The translations under genes and the position numbers were made by a program. A stretch of 64,000 nt of DNA from Glaciecola petra. GTDB taxonomy: Bacteria > Pseudomonadota > Gammaproteobacteria > Enterobacterales > Alteromonadaceae. Location: contig NZ_JAVRHX010000001.1 in NCBI RefSeq assembly GCF_031846345.1, positions 434,001-498,000 on the forward strand. Direction: 5' to 3'. The notes below the pieces were generated by a model. It was not told the DNA's origin, searched no databases, and was given only the letters and a program-made list of their open reading frames with translations. The first letter of the stretch is position 1; the number at the start of each line of letters is the position of its first letter. Shown piece by piece: positions 18,413 through 26,908 of the stretch.

Positions 18413-18687
18413 ATAGAATTTATAAAAACCTGCAATGTGTAGCCGCTTAACTGGAGGCTAGCATTATTAATCGAAAGCGGGTAATCTAAAGGACTTGCTG
18501 CAAGAAATCAACTTGATTATCGAAAACCTCAATATTTCTTTACATGAATAAACTCCCTAAACTTTGGATATATAGTGTTTTAATGATAAAAGTGTATGTA
18601 AGCTTATGTTTATTATAAATAATATGTAAATTGGATGCGATCAGTATTAAGCAATTTAGGCGAATAAACAGCCACAGGAAAACATGA

Positions 18688-19923
18688 ATGGCGAACATTG
18701 TTGTTTTAGCCCACAGGGTCCCATATCCACCTAATAAAGGTGAGAAGCTTAGAACATTTCACCAAATTGAAGAAATTATTCGAAAAGGCCACAGTGTGCT
18801 GGTATTGGCACCTACTGAAAATGACGATGATGTAAAAAACGCAAAAAAACTCGCCAAGCACTTTGACATTACTGTCAAAACGGCACCTTTAATTGCTAAA
18901 CCTTTACGACTGGCGCGTGCACTTCTGCTCAGGCAATCTTTTAGTGAAGCTAACTTTTATTCAAATGACTTGTTGGGGCTGTTTTTACTCGAATCAACAA
19001 ATGCTGATAGTGTTTTGTTAACTGCTTCATCGCTGGCTCCTTATGCATTTGCTCTGCCTGCCGACCAAAAAGCACAGTTGTTGATGGATTTTATGGATGT
19101 TGATTCTGATAAATGGATGCAATATTCTGTGCAATCAAGCGCTATTAAAAAACTCGTGTATCGCCGTGAAGCGACTAAAGTCAAAGAGCTAGAGCGAGAG
19201 ATTTCTGAACGTTTTACGCGAACATTTGTCATTGCTGAAACAGAAAAAAAACTTTTTCAAAAGCGGGTTCATCAAACAGATAATATACTCGTGTTAGGGA
19301 ATGGTATTGATCAAAGTCTTTTTAACCCCTGTGAGAGCAAACCTATTGATACAATCAACTTTTTGTTTAGCGGTGTTATGGACTATAAACCCAATATAGA
19401 TGCCATTTTGTGGTTTATAAAAAACTGTTGGTCGGGCATTGAGCAAGAAATTCCAAATGCTAGACTAATTATCGCAGGTATGAATCCTACTGAGTCCATT
19501 AAAGCGCTCTCTAAACACAATAATATTGAAGTTACTGGCTTTGTTGATGATATAAAGCCGTATTTTGATAAGTCACACATTTTTGTCGCGCCTTTCCAAA
19601 TAGCGAGGGGAGTGCAAAATAAAGTATTACAAGCAATGGCAAGCGCAATCCCAGTTATATCTACTGCGCTTGGTGCCGAAGGAATCATGTGTAAAGATAA
19701 AGAAGACATATTAATCGCAAAGGATGCAAAAGCTTTTGAACAACTCTCGCTGACATTGGCTAAAAGCGCTAAGTTAAGATCAAAAATTGGATATAACGGT
19801 TTGGAAACAATAAATAATAACTATGCGTGGGAATCAGTATTATTGCCCTTGACGCAGACGCTTGCCATTGGTGAACCTTTGATTTCGGATGACAATAATC
19901 ATAACCGGCTTAATGCGAAATGA
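18688..19923 (+). CDS. Glycosyltransferase, PEP-CTERM/XrtA type (GT-B)
   Basis: A 411-residue GT-B glycosyltransferase. The opening LAHRVPYPPNKGEKLRTFHQIEEI strongly resembles the glycosyltransferase family restricted to PEP-CTERM/XrtA loci (TIGR03087-like). The C-domain has INFLFSGVMDYKPNIDAI, VTGFVDDIKPYFDKSHIFVAPFQIARGVQNKVLQAMASAIPVISTALGAEGI. It likely adds a sugar during exopolysaccharide or PEP-CTERM glycoprotein assembly. ATG at 18688 has AGGA nine bases upstream. It is divergent from the operon starting at 18412 and overlaps the following acetyltransferase by four bases (ATGA). Confidence 0.85.
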   Translation: MANIVVLAHRVPYPPNKGEKLRTFHQIEEIIRKGHSVLVLAPTENDDDVKNAKKLAKHFDITVKTAPLIAKPLRLARALLLRQSFSEANFYSNDLLGLFLLESTNADSVLLTASSLAPYAFALPADQKAQLLMDFMDVDSDKWMQYSVQSSAIKKLVYRREATKVKELEREISERFTRTFVIAETEKKLFQKRVHQTDNILVLGNGIDQSLFNPCESKPIDTINFLFSGVMDYKPNIDAILWFIKNCWSGIEQEIPNARLIIAGMNPTESIKALSKHNNIEVTGFVDDIKPYFDKSHIFVAPFQIARGVQNKVLQAMASAIPVISTALGAEGIMCKDKEDILIAKDAKAFEQLSLTLAKSAKLRSKIGYNGLETINNNYAWESVLLPLTQTLAIGEPLISDDNNHNRLNAK

Positions 19924-20507
19924 GCTTACGCAACACTATTAAAAACATAGTGCAAATATTGTCGGCATTGATAATAGCGCCAGTAACACTCAGCTATTAT
20001 CTGCTGTCATTCATTTTCACACCAGATTCACTGCTCAGTGGCTATAGTCAACTGTTGAGTTTAGTTCCCGGTAAGGTCGGCGTTTATTTGCGAGCGGGGT
20101 TTTATCGCTTTACTCTTGCGGCTTGCTCTCCCGATGTGGTCATTTCTTTTGCCGTTTTGTTATCGCAAACAGATATTGATATCAGTTCTGGGGTATACAT
20201 TGGCCCACAGTGCAATATTGGTAAGTGTGCAATAGGTAAAGATACGCTTTTAGGCAGCGGTGTGCATATCATGAGCGGTAAAGGGCAACATAATTTTGAT
20301 CAACTCGATATACCTATTAGGGAGCAAGGTGGTAGCTTTGTTAAAGTTATAGTTGGCCAAAATTGTTGGGTTGGCAATAGTGCTTTAATCATGAGCGACA
20401 TAGGCAATAATTGTGTAGTAGCTGCTGGCTCTGTGGTAATCGAAAAAATACCGGACAATTCTATAGTCGCGGGTAACCCAGCTAGAATCATTAAAACTAG
20501 AAGTTAA
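19920..20507 (+). CDS. Left-handed beta-helix acetyltransferase (WcaF/CysE-like)
   Basis: A 195-residue hexapeptide-repeat acetyltransferase. The N-terminal ~45 residues contain one hydrophobic segment. From about residue 85 the repeats read IDISSGVYIGPQCNIGKCAIGKDTLLGSGVHIM, and the C-terminus GQNCWVGNSALIMSDIGNNCVVAAGSVVIEKIPDNSIVAGNPARII is the standard end of xenobiotic/sugar O-acetyltransferases. It would acetylate a sugar using acetyl-CoA. Start and preceding stop overlap (ATGA), so it is coupled to the XrtA-type glycosyltransferase. Confidence 0.85.
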   Translation: MSLRNTIKNIVQILSALIIAPVTLSYYLLSFIFTPDSLLSGYSQLLSLVPGKVGVYLRAGFYRFTLAACSPDVVISFAVLLSQTDIDISSGVYIGPQCNIGKCAIGKDTLLGSGVHIMSGKGQHNFDQLDIPIREQGGSFVKVIVGQNCWVGNSALIMSDIGNNCVVAAGSVVIEKIPDNSIVAGNPARIIKTRS

Positions 20508-20554
20508 AGCCGGTTCCAGCCAACATATGCTTATTGCAAACAAAGCTAAAATAA

Positions 20555-20571
20555 GTGTCAGTTATTTTTAC
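20555..20571 (+). promoter_or_regulatory. Shared upstream box GTGTCAG-N6-TTAC (candidate enhancer)
   Basis: The stretch TAAGTGTCAG-N5-TTTACA around this site is repeated upstream of the Tat/PqqD/HprK operon (30745-30761, opposite strand). The box centre is 98 bases before the start predicted from the sigma-54 element at 20634-20653, a typical distance for a sigma-54 activator site. A PrsR-like response regulator is the obvious candidate binder, but no such gene is in the window. Confidence 0.55.
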
Positions 20572-20633
20572 AACTTTAATAATAACAGTTTATCGTTTGG
20601 CATAAAATCCATTTAAAACAATATCTTGAAAAG

Positions 20634-20653
20634 TTGGCCCGCTGTTTGCTTTG
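20634..20653 (+). promoter_or_regulatory. Sigma-54 promoter of the PEP-CTERM gene
   Basis: TTGGCCCGCTGTTTGCTTTG matches the -24/-12 consensus (TTGGCACG-N4-TTGCW) with a single deviation and exact GG-N10-GC spacing. The start would fall near 20661, giving a 35-base leader with an AAGGA ribosome-binding site before ATG at 20696. PEP-CTERM genes are known to be controlled by RpoN with PrsK/PrsR-type regulators. Confidence 0.7.
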
Positions 20654-20695
20654 TTATCGATGTACTCGTGACAACAAACATTTTAAGGAAAAAAA

Positions 20696-21511
20696 ATGAA
20701 AAAATTATTAGCAAAAAGCTTATGTGCAATCGCTTTTGCAGCTTCTGCAGCTACTGCTAGCGCCTCTGGCCTACCATTCACTGTTGATACTTCTGCAGAT
20801 CCAACTCCAGGTGCAGGCAACACTTTCGTAGCGAACGAAATTGCTGGTACTTATGTTGAAGGTATCGCACTTAAAGCACCAGGCGTGTTTTCTGCTTCAA
20901 TCGTTTTAGACTTTACAGGTTTCTCTGGCGTTCCAGATGCTTTCTCTGGTCTTAACATTGATTATGATTTGTATGCAATCGTTGATGTAGTAGGTTCATT
21001 CATGCCTTCTGCACTTGGCGGGAACTTGTTCGACCTAGGTAACTTTACTGGTGACATCGAAGTTTATGCTGACTGGGATAACGATTCGAATACTGACCAA
21101 GTTGGCGCATTTAACGCTGATGGCGTAACGTTTGCTCAAAACATTGCAGGCGATGTTGAAGCAACAATCGTTGGAAGTGGAACAGACGTACTTCTTGGTT
21201 TCACAACAGATTTAACTGGTGGAACTAACGTTGGTGCAGGTTCTTCTTCATTCTTCGTTGGTAGTGACACTTTTGAGTTGACTGCTGCTGGTTCGTCATT
21301 CTTCATAGAGCCTCAGCCTTTCTACGACATGGTGTTCTCTGATGGAAACATCTCTGACCTTTTCAGTGAAGTAGACTTCGGTTCACTTGCTACTGGTCAA
21401 ATCCAAGAGTTCACATCACAAGCTGACGTAACTTTCGTACCTTCTCCAACGACTACTGCTATTTTAGGTCTTGGTATATTAGGTCTGTGCTTATCTCGTA
21501 GAGCTAAGTAA
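20696..21511 (+). CDS. PEP-CTERM-type exported protein (variant sorting signal)
   Basis: A 271-residue secreted protein. A Sec signal peptide (MKKLLAKSLCAIAFAASAATASA) is followed by a beta-rich Gly/Ser/Asp-rich body, and the C-terminus is a tripartite sorting signal: FVPSPTTTAILG, a hydrophobic helix GLGILGLCLS and basic RRAK. The motif reads V-P-S-P instead of V-P-E-P. Exosortase A would cut the motif and anchor or release the protein at the surface, often after glycosylation. A sigma-54 promoter, a strong ribosome-binding site and a strong terminator point to a highly expressed, regulated single gene. The body matches no fold I recognise. Confidence 0.8.
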   Translation: MKKLLAKSLCAIAFAASAATASASGLPFTVDTSADPTPGAGNTFVANEIAGTYVEGIALKAPGVFSASIVLDFTGFSGVPDAFSGLNIDYDLYAIVDVVGSFMPSALGGNLFDLGNFTGDIEVYADWDNDSNTDQVGAFNADGVTFAQNIAGDVEATIVGSGTDVLLGFTTDLTGGTNVGAGSSSFFVGSDTFELTAAGSSFFIEPQPFYDMVFSDGNISDLFSEVDFGSLATGQIQEFTSQADVTFVPSPTTTAILGLGILGLCLSRRAK

Positions 21512-21530
21512 TATCTGAAAGCGAGTTTTG

Positions 21531-21558
21531 AAAAGCAGTGCTTAAGCACTGCTTTTTT
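21531..21558 (+). terminator. Rho-independent terminator after the PEP-CTERM gene
   Basis: A perfect 20-base palindrome, AGCAGTGCTTAAGCACTGCT, with A and T runs on its two sides (AAA before, TTTTT after), forms an 8-bp stem with a TTAA loop. It separates the PEP-CTERM gene from the TPR lipoprotein gene. Confidence 0.9.
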
Positions 21559-21632
21559 GTTTTTGTAATACACAATAACTTAGTCTTTATGCTATATTAA
21601 TTAGCAAGTACAATCACATAAGTTATAAGTAA

Positions 21633-24197
21633 ATGCGTTTAAATCGCCGATTCAATTTAATTCCTATCTCAATTGTTTTGTTTTCTCTTTTTTTAGTTGC
21701 TTGCTCGACTCAGCAATCTGAAGAAGAGTTTACTGAAAGCGCAAAGCGCTTAGTCGAAGAAAGTGCATTTAGTCAGCTAGAAATTACTGCTAAAAACTTT
21801 CTAGCAAAAAATCCAGATTCTGCTATCGCGAGGTCGTTTTTGGTTCGTTCCTTAGTGGGCGGAGGCAACTACACCGAGGCGATTAATCAATGGAACAGAA
21901 TTGATAACCCTAAAAAAGATATTCTAGAGTTGTCACTTGATGATGTTCTTGAAGCTCAATATTTTTTGGGAACATACGAGGAAGCAGCTTCTTTACTCAG
22001 CGACAACAATATTGAATCACCTAGCAAGCGGCTTAGTCTTCTTACTTTCCTGACTAAATTAAAAACACTATCTAATGAAGAAGTTATCGCTTTAGATATT
22101 AGCAGTATATTTACTGATCCTGATAGCCAATATGCTAGTCTAGGTAAGGCAATGATAGATACCTTTACAAACGAGGGCTCAACAGCGCTTAAATCCTTTT
22201 TTGAACAAAATAGTAATGATTCAAGTGCGATTTTTCAGTCTATTGCAGCTGATCATTTCTCTTTTCTGAAAGAATATTCAGTCGCAGAATCTTATTTAGA
22301 ACGATATTTATCATTAAGACCAAACCATCACATTGCTTATCTTTCTTTCATTAACACACTGATATTGCAAGAAAAAGTAGATAGGGCGAACCTTGAATTA
22401 AAAGATATTCTAAGCAAGTTTCCAAACCAGCCTCTTGCAAATCAACAAATGGCTAAAATCGCTCTAATGCAAGACAATTTACCTTTAGCAAAAGTACACA
22501 TCGAAAGATCTATTCAGTATGGTTTTAATACTCGGAATAATCACTTAGTAGCCGGATTAATTAATTATAATCTTAATAATTATGAGCAGGCAATTAGTAA
22601 CTTAGAGCGTGCTTTGTCAAATATGCAAGAATATTCAGAATATTCATTGATTTTAAATTATGCAAAAGCGCGTGTTGGTGCCGACAAGGATAGTGTTTTA
22701 CAACCAGCAGACAAAGTTATACAAGAACTCAGTGATATTAAAAAAATTAATTCGCTTCTTGGCGGTTACAGAGATAGCGGTAACACCGAGGAATTAGCTT
22801 CAACTTTGAGGGATTTATCAACAAACTCACCTGATACCAAAGTAGCATTTGATTTGGCAGTAAAACAAGCTGCTGTCTCGATAGAAGATTCCAGCGAAAT
22901 GTTTTCTTTGGCAAAAGATATTGTAGAAAATAAAGGCTCAGTAGATAGTTTAGCCTACGACAAAGCAAAGGTATTACATACGAGCAAGTTAGTGAATGAA
23001 GGTAAGCTTACTCAAGCGATAAGTATCGCTGAAAAATGGCTAAATGAAAGTAATTATGCATTTATGGATGTTTTACTTTACTCAGATCTACTAGTGCGTG
23101 ATGGCCAATATGCAAAGGCCAACGCAACCCTAGATAAAGGGCTCACTGTGACCATCCATCCAGTATTTTATAGTCGTCAAGTTAATATTGAATTTGCTCA
23201 GAAAAATTATAAAGCGGCGCATGCCTTAAGTGAAAAAGCGTTAACGTTAATGCCTTATTCATTTAATTACCTGTCTCAATATGCGGCGCTAAATCAAATC
23301 GTTAAGAGTGGAGATGATGTTTTTATCGAAAGCATATATGAAGACTACGAAACAAATGGATTGTCATTAATTTATTTGTCAGAGTATTTCCGTGAAATTG
23401 ATAATAACCAAAAGTCCATCAAACTCTTACAAGAGGGAAAACCTAAGTTTCCCCAACTGTCTTCTCAAATTGTGCTATTAAGCGCTGAAAATTACCTAGC
23501 GTTAGGTGATATTGACGCCGTAAACATGCAGCTATCAGAGTTGAGTAAATTAGAATTGCAAGATATAAAGCTTTACCCCCGATATGCAAGGTTATTCAAG
23601 GCCTCTGTTGACCAAAATCTTGTACTTGATATTTTAAAGGGTGTGATACGTAAATATCCTGCATTTTTACCAGCAAAAAACCAGTTGGCTTGGCAATATG
23701 TAACAAGTGGTAATAATTCTGAAGCCATTACTTTACTGGAAGGATTGCAAAATGTTGATTCACCAGAGCCTGGCAGAATTCTTGGTTTGGCACAGAGAAA
23801 CTCAGGGAAAATAAAGACAGCAAGTGAGATTTGGAGCAAAAACTACCAAAACTATCAAGATCCAGAAAGTTTGATGTTACTGAGCGAATTATATTTCCAA
23901 CTTGGTGAAAAAGATCGCGCGTCTCAGTTAATTAATTCTCATTTGATCAAGGAGCCAAACCATATAGGTTTGAAACTTTTGCTTGCGGGGAATGTTGATA
24001 CTGCAAAAGCTAAAGACCTTTATAGACAAGTGTTGTCAATAGACGCGAATAATATCTTTGCGCTAACCAATTTAGCTTGGGTCATTTTTAATGATGAAGG
24101 AAAAAACCAAGAAGCAATAGAACTCATAGAACAAGCTCGTAACATTGCACCCGATAACCAAAATGTGCAGGCGACCTATAATTCGATATTGGAATAG
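21633..24197 (+). CDS. TPR-repeat lipoprotein, PrsT-like
   Basis: An 854-residue protein. The signal peptide ends in the lipobox LVAC (Cys near residue 24), so it is a lipoprotein, probably on the outer membrane. The rest is made of many tetratricopeptide-like helix pairs, e.g. NYEQAISNLERALSNM, YKAAHALSEKALTLMP and EAIELIEQARNIAPDN at the end. Size, lipobox and place next to a PEP-CTERM gene match PrsT, the TPR protein of XrtA systems; its exact role is unsettled but is thought to be in polysaccharide export or PEP-CTERM handling. The ribosome-binding site is weak. Its promoter is separate because a terminator lies upstream. Confidence 0.7.
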   Translation: MRLNRRFNLIPISIVLFSLFLVACSTQQSEEEFTESAKRLVEESAFSQLEITAKNFLAKNPDSAIARSFLVRSLVGGGNYTEAINQWNRIDNPKKDILELSLDDVLEAQYFLGTYEEAASLLSDNNIESPSKRLSLLTFLTKLKTLSNEEVIALDISSIFTDPDSQYASLGKAMIDTFTNEGSTALKSFFEQNSNDSSAIFQSIAADHFSFLKEYSVAESYLERYLSLRPNHHIAYLSFINTLILQEKVDRANLELKDILSKFPNQPLANQQMAKIALMQDNLPLAKVHIERSIQYGFNTRNNHLVAGLINYNLNNYEQAISNLERALSNMQEYSEYSLILNYAKARVGADKDSVLQPADKVIQELSDIKKINSLLGGYRDSGNTEELASTLRDLSTNSPDTKVAFDLAVKQAAVSIEDSSEMFSLAKDIVENKGSVDSLAYDKAKVLHTSKLVNEGKLTQAISIAEKWLNESNYAFMDVLLYSDLLVRDGQYAKANATLDKGLTVTIHPVFYSRQVNIEFAQKNYKAAHALSEKALTLMPYSFNYLSQYAALNQIVKSGDDVFIESIYEDYETNGLSLIYLSEYFREIDNNQKSIKLLQEGKPKFPQLSSQIVLLSAENYLALGDIDAVNMQLSELSKLELQDIKLYPRYARLFKASVDQNLVLDILKGVIRKYPAFLPAKNQLAWQYVTSGNNSEAITLLEGLQNVDSPEPGRILGLAQRNSGKIKTASEIWSKNYQNYQDPESLMLLSELYFQLGEKDRASQLINSHLIKEPNHIGLKLLLAGNVDTAKAKDLYRQVLSIDANNIFALTNLAWVIFNDEGKNQEAIELIEQARNIAPDNQNVQATYNSILE

Positions 24198-24314
24198 TGA
24201 AGGGGTTTAAGGCTTTTCACGGCATCCTAGTGAATTTTTATGAGAGCCAAACGATTTGTGTTAAGTGTCGGTTTGCAATCATTTGGGTATCATTGACGAG
24301 CTCTTACATGCTAA

Positions 24315-25169
24315 TTATTTAAGCACTTTTGCTTTAGCAATCTTAAACTTCAAGCGCTGTAAAGGGCCTCTTGTGCCCCACCGAGAGTTAGAGACAACAA
24401 ACTTATTTTTGTAAGCATCAAATTGTTGGACCTTAGGGGCGACGATTACTTCACCTCTTTTTAGCACGAGTTTCAATACATTAGTCACCAACATGCCAGA
24501 ACAGAGTTTAATTGCCATAGGCGTTGAAGGACCTTTCTTTTCTTTAAAGTCGGCTGTGCTTTCATCAACCAAATAGCTCTTTTGTAAAAGGGCTGGACCT
24601 AAGCCTATCAGTAATTTAATAAACTTTTCATCATCTGTTTTTGCATCGTTAAACCTGTAATATTGTTCAAATGGCATGCTCTCAGGTGTAAATATTGCCA
24701 TTGCTGCACCCATACCAAATGGTGCTGCAAGTAAGTTGGGTATGCCTTTCTCTTCAGCTTTTCTATACACAGATAACCTTGCATGTAGGGCAAAAAAGTC
24801 TATGCCATCGACATATATATCTACACCTTCAAAAAACTCGTCAACATTCTCATCATTAACGCCGTCGTTAAACTGTTTTACCGTAATATTAGGATTGATT
24901 TTCTTGACCATTTCGGCCATAACTTTGCATTTTGGCCTTTCTACTGTATCGGTGAATGCACCTGCCTGTCGATTAAAGTTATGAATTTCAAATTCATCGA
25001 AATCGGCAAAATGGAAGTGTTGAAAGCCCATGCGGGCTAGAGTTAATGCATGCTCTCCACCTGCACCACCTAAACCTGCAATAGCAATCTTAGTATTTTT
25101 AATGATGTCTTTTTCAGATTCAGTTATCCAACCAACATTCCGCGAAAAAGCTGTATCATAGTCGAACAT
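24315..25169 (-). CDS. ThiF/HesA/MoeB-family E1-like protein lacking the zinc CxxC pairs
   Basis: A 284-residue E1-like adenylyltransferase. The ATP-binding Rossmann motif IAIAGLGGAGGEHALTLARMG is near residue 29, followed by HFADFDEFEIHNFNRQ with the conserved Asp and Arg positions and DIYVDGIDFFALHARLSVY. Only two cysteines beyond the first few residues are present (RPKCKV and IKLCSG), so the CxxC zinc pairs of MoeB/ThiF are absent. It might adenylate a carboxylate of a small molecule or protein. The nearest same-strand gene is the N-acyl amino acid synthase-like gene upstream, separated by a terminator. ATG at 25169 has GAGGAG upstream. Confidence 0.75.
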   Translation of the reverse strand: MFDYDTAFSRNVGWITESEKDIIKNTKIAIAGLGGAGGEHALTLARMGFQHFHFADFDEFEIHNFNRQAGAFTDTVERPKCKVMAEMVKKINPNITVKQFNDGVNDENVDEFFEGVDIYVDGIDFFALHARLSVYRKAEEKGIPNLLAAPFGMGAAMAIFTPESMPFEQYYRFNDAKTDDEKFIKLLIGLGPALLQKSYLVDESTADFKEKKGPSTPMAIKLCSGMLVTNVLKLVLKRGEVIVAPKVQQFDAYKNKFVVSNSRWGTRGPLQRLKFKIAKAKVLK

Positions 25170-25351
25170 TTATACTCCTCAAAAGGATTAGAAAGCTAGC
25201 ACTATTAAATTATATTAAGACGCTTATAACAACGTATTTTAGCAAGTGGCGACGTTTTTAATCTATATACATGTATGCTATTGAGTCCATTTAGAATTGC
25301 CATATTACCACTATTCTAATATCGGCTGCTGATGAGTTTATTTAAGATAAC

Positions 25352-25383
25352 AAAAAAGCCAGATTTTTCAGAACTGGCTTTTT
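25352..25383 (-). terminator. Rho-independent terminator after the acyltransferase gene
   Basis: AAAAAAGCCAG and CTGGCTTTTT form a stem with an 11-base loop. Read leftwards it has a T run after the stem, just 18 bases past the stop of the 25401 gene. Confidence 0.85.
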
Positions 25384-25400
25384 GGGACAAGGTTTATTTG

Positions 25401-26291
25401 TTAGCGAATAGTTTTCATAAACTCATCGAGCATAAACCGGAAAGAAGGTTTTAAGTTTTGCATAAAATCATCGCTGTTAATATAGTAGGGCACACGACGC
25501 CCGACATATTCGAATTCAGGACCAATTTGTGTCATCGTCAACCCAACAACTTGCATGCTCTTACCTAATCTTGGATCTGCCATAAAATAAACATGCTTTT
25601 TGCCGCGATTGATAAACATAGCGGTACATGCCATATACAAACCCACAGCGATAAAAGGAAAACAACGAATGTCGTTTTCATCATACAAGTCGATATTGAT
25701 TCCTGTATTTGCGGCGCAAGCAGCTTTATCGATTTTTCTTTTTCTAAATACTTTTGGGATTAGGATTCTAGATACTTCTGCTATTTCTGAACGCTTGAAA
25801 TTACTTGGTAACAAGTCTGCACGGTCAATATGTTGTAAGCCTTGTTTTTCTATTGGCAGTATTTGCCCCTCTTTCTCTGGCATAATCAACCTGACACAAC
25901 CGGAGTAATCATTGGAACGTTTATGCTGAATTAGGCATTGTTCTGCAAAGTCGTCATAGCTATCTCGTTCTAGACCCGTTTCGTTACCTTCAAATATTTT
26001 TATTTCTTCACAAAAAACTTCGTGACGAATACGAAACGCACTCTCAAGTTCAGCTTTGCTGTGAGCTAAAACAGCTGTAAAGTGTTCAGTAAAGTGTTCA
26101 AACACCCAATCAGCTTCTTGTTGGAAATGATTAGCATGTGCTCTAGCGCGCTCGTATCGTCTAATTTTAGCCGCACGACGGTCTGCTTTGGCCTGCTCTG
26201 CAATATTTTTTTCAAAAACCCTATTGTCGCTCAGACCCTCAAACGGTATCGATTCACTGTTTTCCATCGGGATTGTCTGGCCATCTAACAT
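25401..26291 (-). CDS. PEP-CTERM/exosortase-associated acyltransferase (N-acyl amino acid synthase type)
   Basis: A 296-residue GNAT-fold protein related to autoinducer synthases. A charged N-terminal region precedes FRIRHEVFCEEIKIFEGNETGLERDSYDDFAEQCL near residue 87, the signature layout of LuxI/FeeM-like enzymes, and SGCVRLIMP, EVSRILIP and FPFIAVGLYMACTAMFINRGKKHVYFMADPRLGKSM follow. Members of this group, TIGR03694-like, occur with exosortase systems, and long-chain N-acyl amino acid synthases have been linked to PEP-CTERM loci. It likely joins an acyl-ACP chain to an amino acid. ATG at 26291 has AGGAGAA upstream. The long upstream region holds one copy of the shared box. Confidence 0.8.
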   Translation of the reverse strand: MLDGQTIPMENSESIPFEGLSDNRVFEKNIAEQAKADRRAAKIRRYERARAHANHFQQEADWVFEHFTEHFTAVLAHSKAELESAFRIRHEVFCEEIKIFEGNETGLERDSYDDFAEQCLIQHKRSNDYSGCVRLIMPEKEGQILPIEKQGLQHIDRADLLPSNFKRSEIAEVSRILIPKVFRKRKIDKAACAANTGINIDLYDENDIRCFPFIAVGLYMACTAMFINRGKKHVYFMADPRLGKSMQVVGLTMTQIGPEFEYVGRRVPYYINSDDFMQNLKPSFRFMLDEFMKTIR

Positions 26292-26446
26292 GGTGTTCTC
26301 CTAAGCTTCTCAATTCTATTATACGGCGCCTTTAGTAAAGCGAAGTATTGTAAATACGGTAAAGGTATAAAATTGGAAACCGAAGATATAATAGTGCTTA
26401 GATTTGTATCTTATTTGAAACAGTGTCGCAAAAATGCTACGGGTGT

Positions 26447-26463
26447 GTGTCAGTTTCCATTAC
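26447..26463 (+). promoter_or_regulatory. Shared box GTGTCAG-N6-TTAC, third copy
   Basis: The 11 fixed positions match the copies at 20555 and 30745 exactly, though the flanks (TAA before and A after) do not. No GG-N10-GC element lies at the matching distance on either side, so a sigma-54 promoter is not evident here. It could serve the acyltransferase, the protease or both. Confidence 0.4.
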
Positions 26464-26576
26464 TATATTATTCACAAGCTACTTAAAGTAAAGCACTTTT
26501 TTATTAAATTTTGTAAATATTCGCTTAATTCATGCTTTAGTCTAATTTTATTTTTGCTCATTATATATTTTTGTGA

Positions 26577-26594
26577 TGTAAGACATGTCTTACA
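26577..26594. promoter_or_regulatory. 18-base perfect palindrome, candidate operator
   Basis: TGTAAGACATGTCTTACA is identical to its reverse complement with no central gap. Nearly central in the intergenic region (286 bases from the acyltransferase start, 315 from the protease start). It lacks a T run, so a terminator is unlikely. A dimeric regulator site is the simplest reading, but the regulator is unknown. Confidence 0.4.
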
Positions 26595-26908
26595 AATAGA
26601 CGTGAAAAATGGGAAGAAAATAGTACATAAATGAAGATTATGGTATTTTATTAAATACCTTTAAGTCGATCCTGTTGTGTTAGGTATAAAACATGAAGGG
26701 TTTCGCTAAATGACACGACAAGATAATAAAGCCTCACCCTATAACTAATTTATTGAATATGCTCGACAGGCCTTTACGCCTTCAAGGTTTGCTTTCATAA
26801 ATTTCATATGTTTTACTATTTCAACATATAAAATCATGCACTATTCAGTGTGTTGTTTTGTATAAATTTATTGCAAAATAGACAAATCATTCATTATAAA
26901 GGAAAAAA

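Larger units (their letters stand above)
26292..26908. other. 617-base divergent intergenic region
   Basis: This region separates the leftward acyltransferase gene from the rightward serine protease gene. It is very AT-rich. It holds the GTGTCAG-N6-TTAC box at 26447, an 18-base perfect palindrome at 26577, and a TATAAT at 26318-26323 read leftwards without a good -35. I see no sigma-54 element and no convincing coding frame; a 66-codon frame at 26434-26634 is low-complexity and lacks a good ribosome-binding site. Confidence 0.6.

Noticed and set aside
18506..18518. Inverted repeat AATCAA-C-TTGATT
   Set aside because: Arms of only six bases in AT-rich DNA; orientation is opposite to an FNR site. 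Likely chance.
18413..18687. Possible sigma-54 promoters in the divergent region
   Set aside because: GG-N10-GC like patterns around 18664-18677 lack the TTGC half, or would place the start inside the ribosome-binding site; no copy of the shared box is present.
24198..24314. Box-like TAAGTGTCGG near 24256
   Set aside because: One mismatch in the conserved half, no TTAC at the right distance, and it lies between convergent gene ends.
26434..26634. 66-codon frame in the divergent intergenic region
   Set aside because: Low-complexity Phe/Ile/Leu-rich product, no ribosome-binding site, and it runs through the shared box and palindrome.
26640..26780. Possible cyclic-di-GMP (GEMM) riboswitch
   Set aside because: A few GEMM-like words (AAAGCCTCACC) occur but the paired stems and tetraloop arrangement cannot be built.
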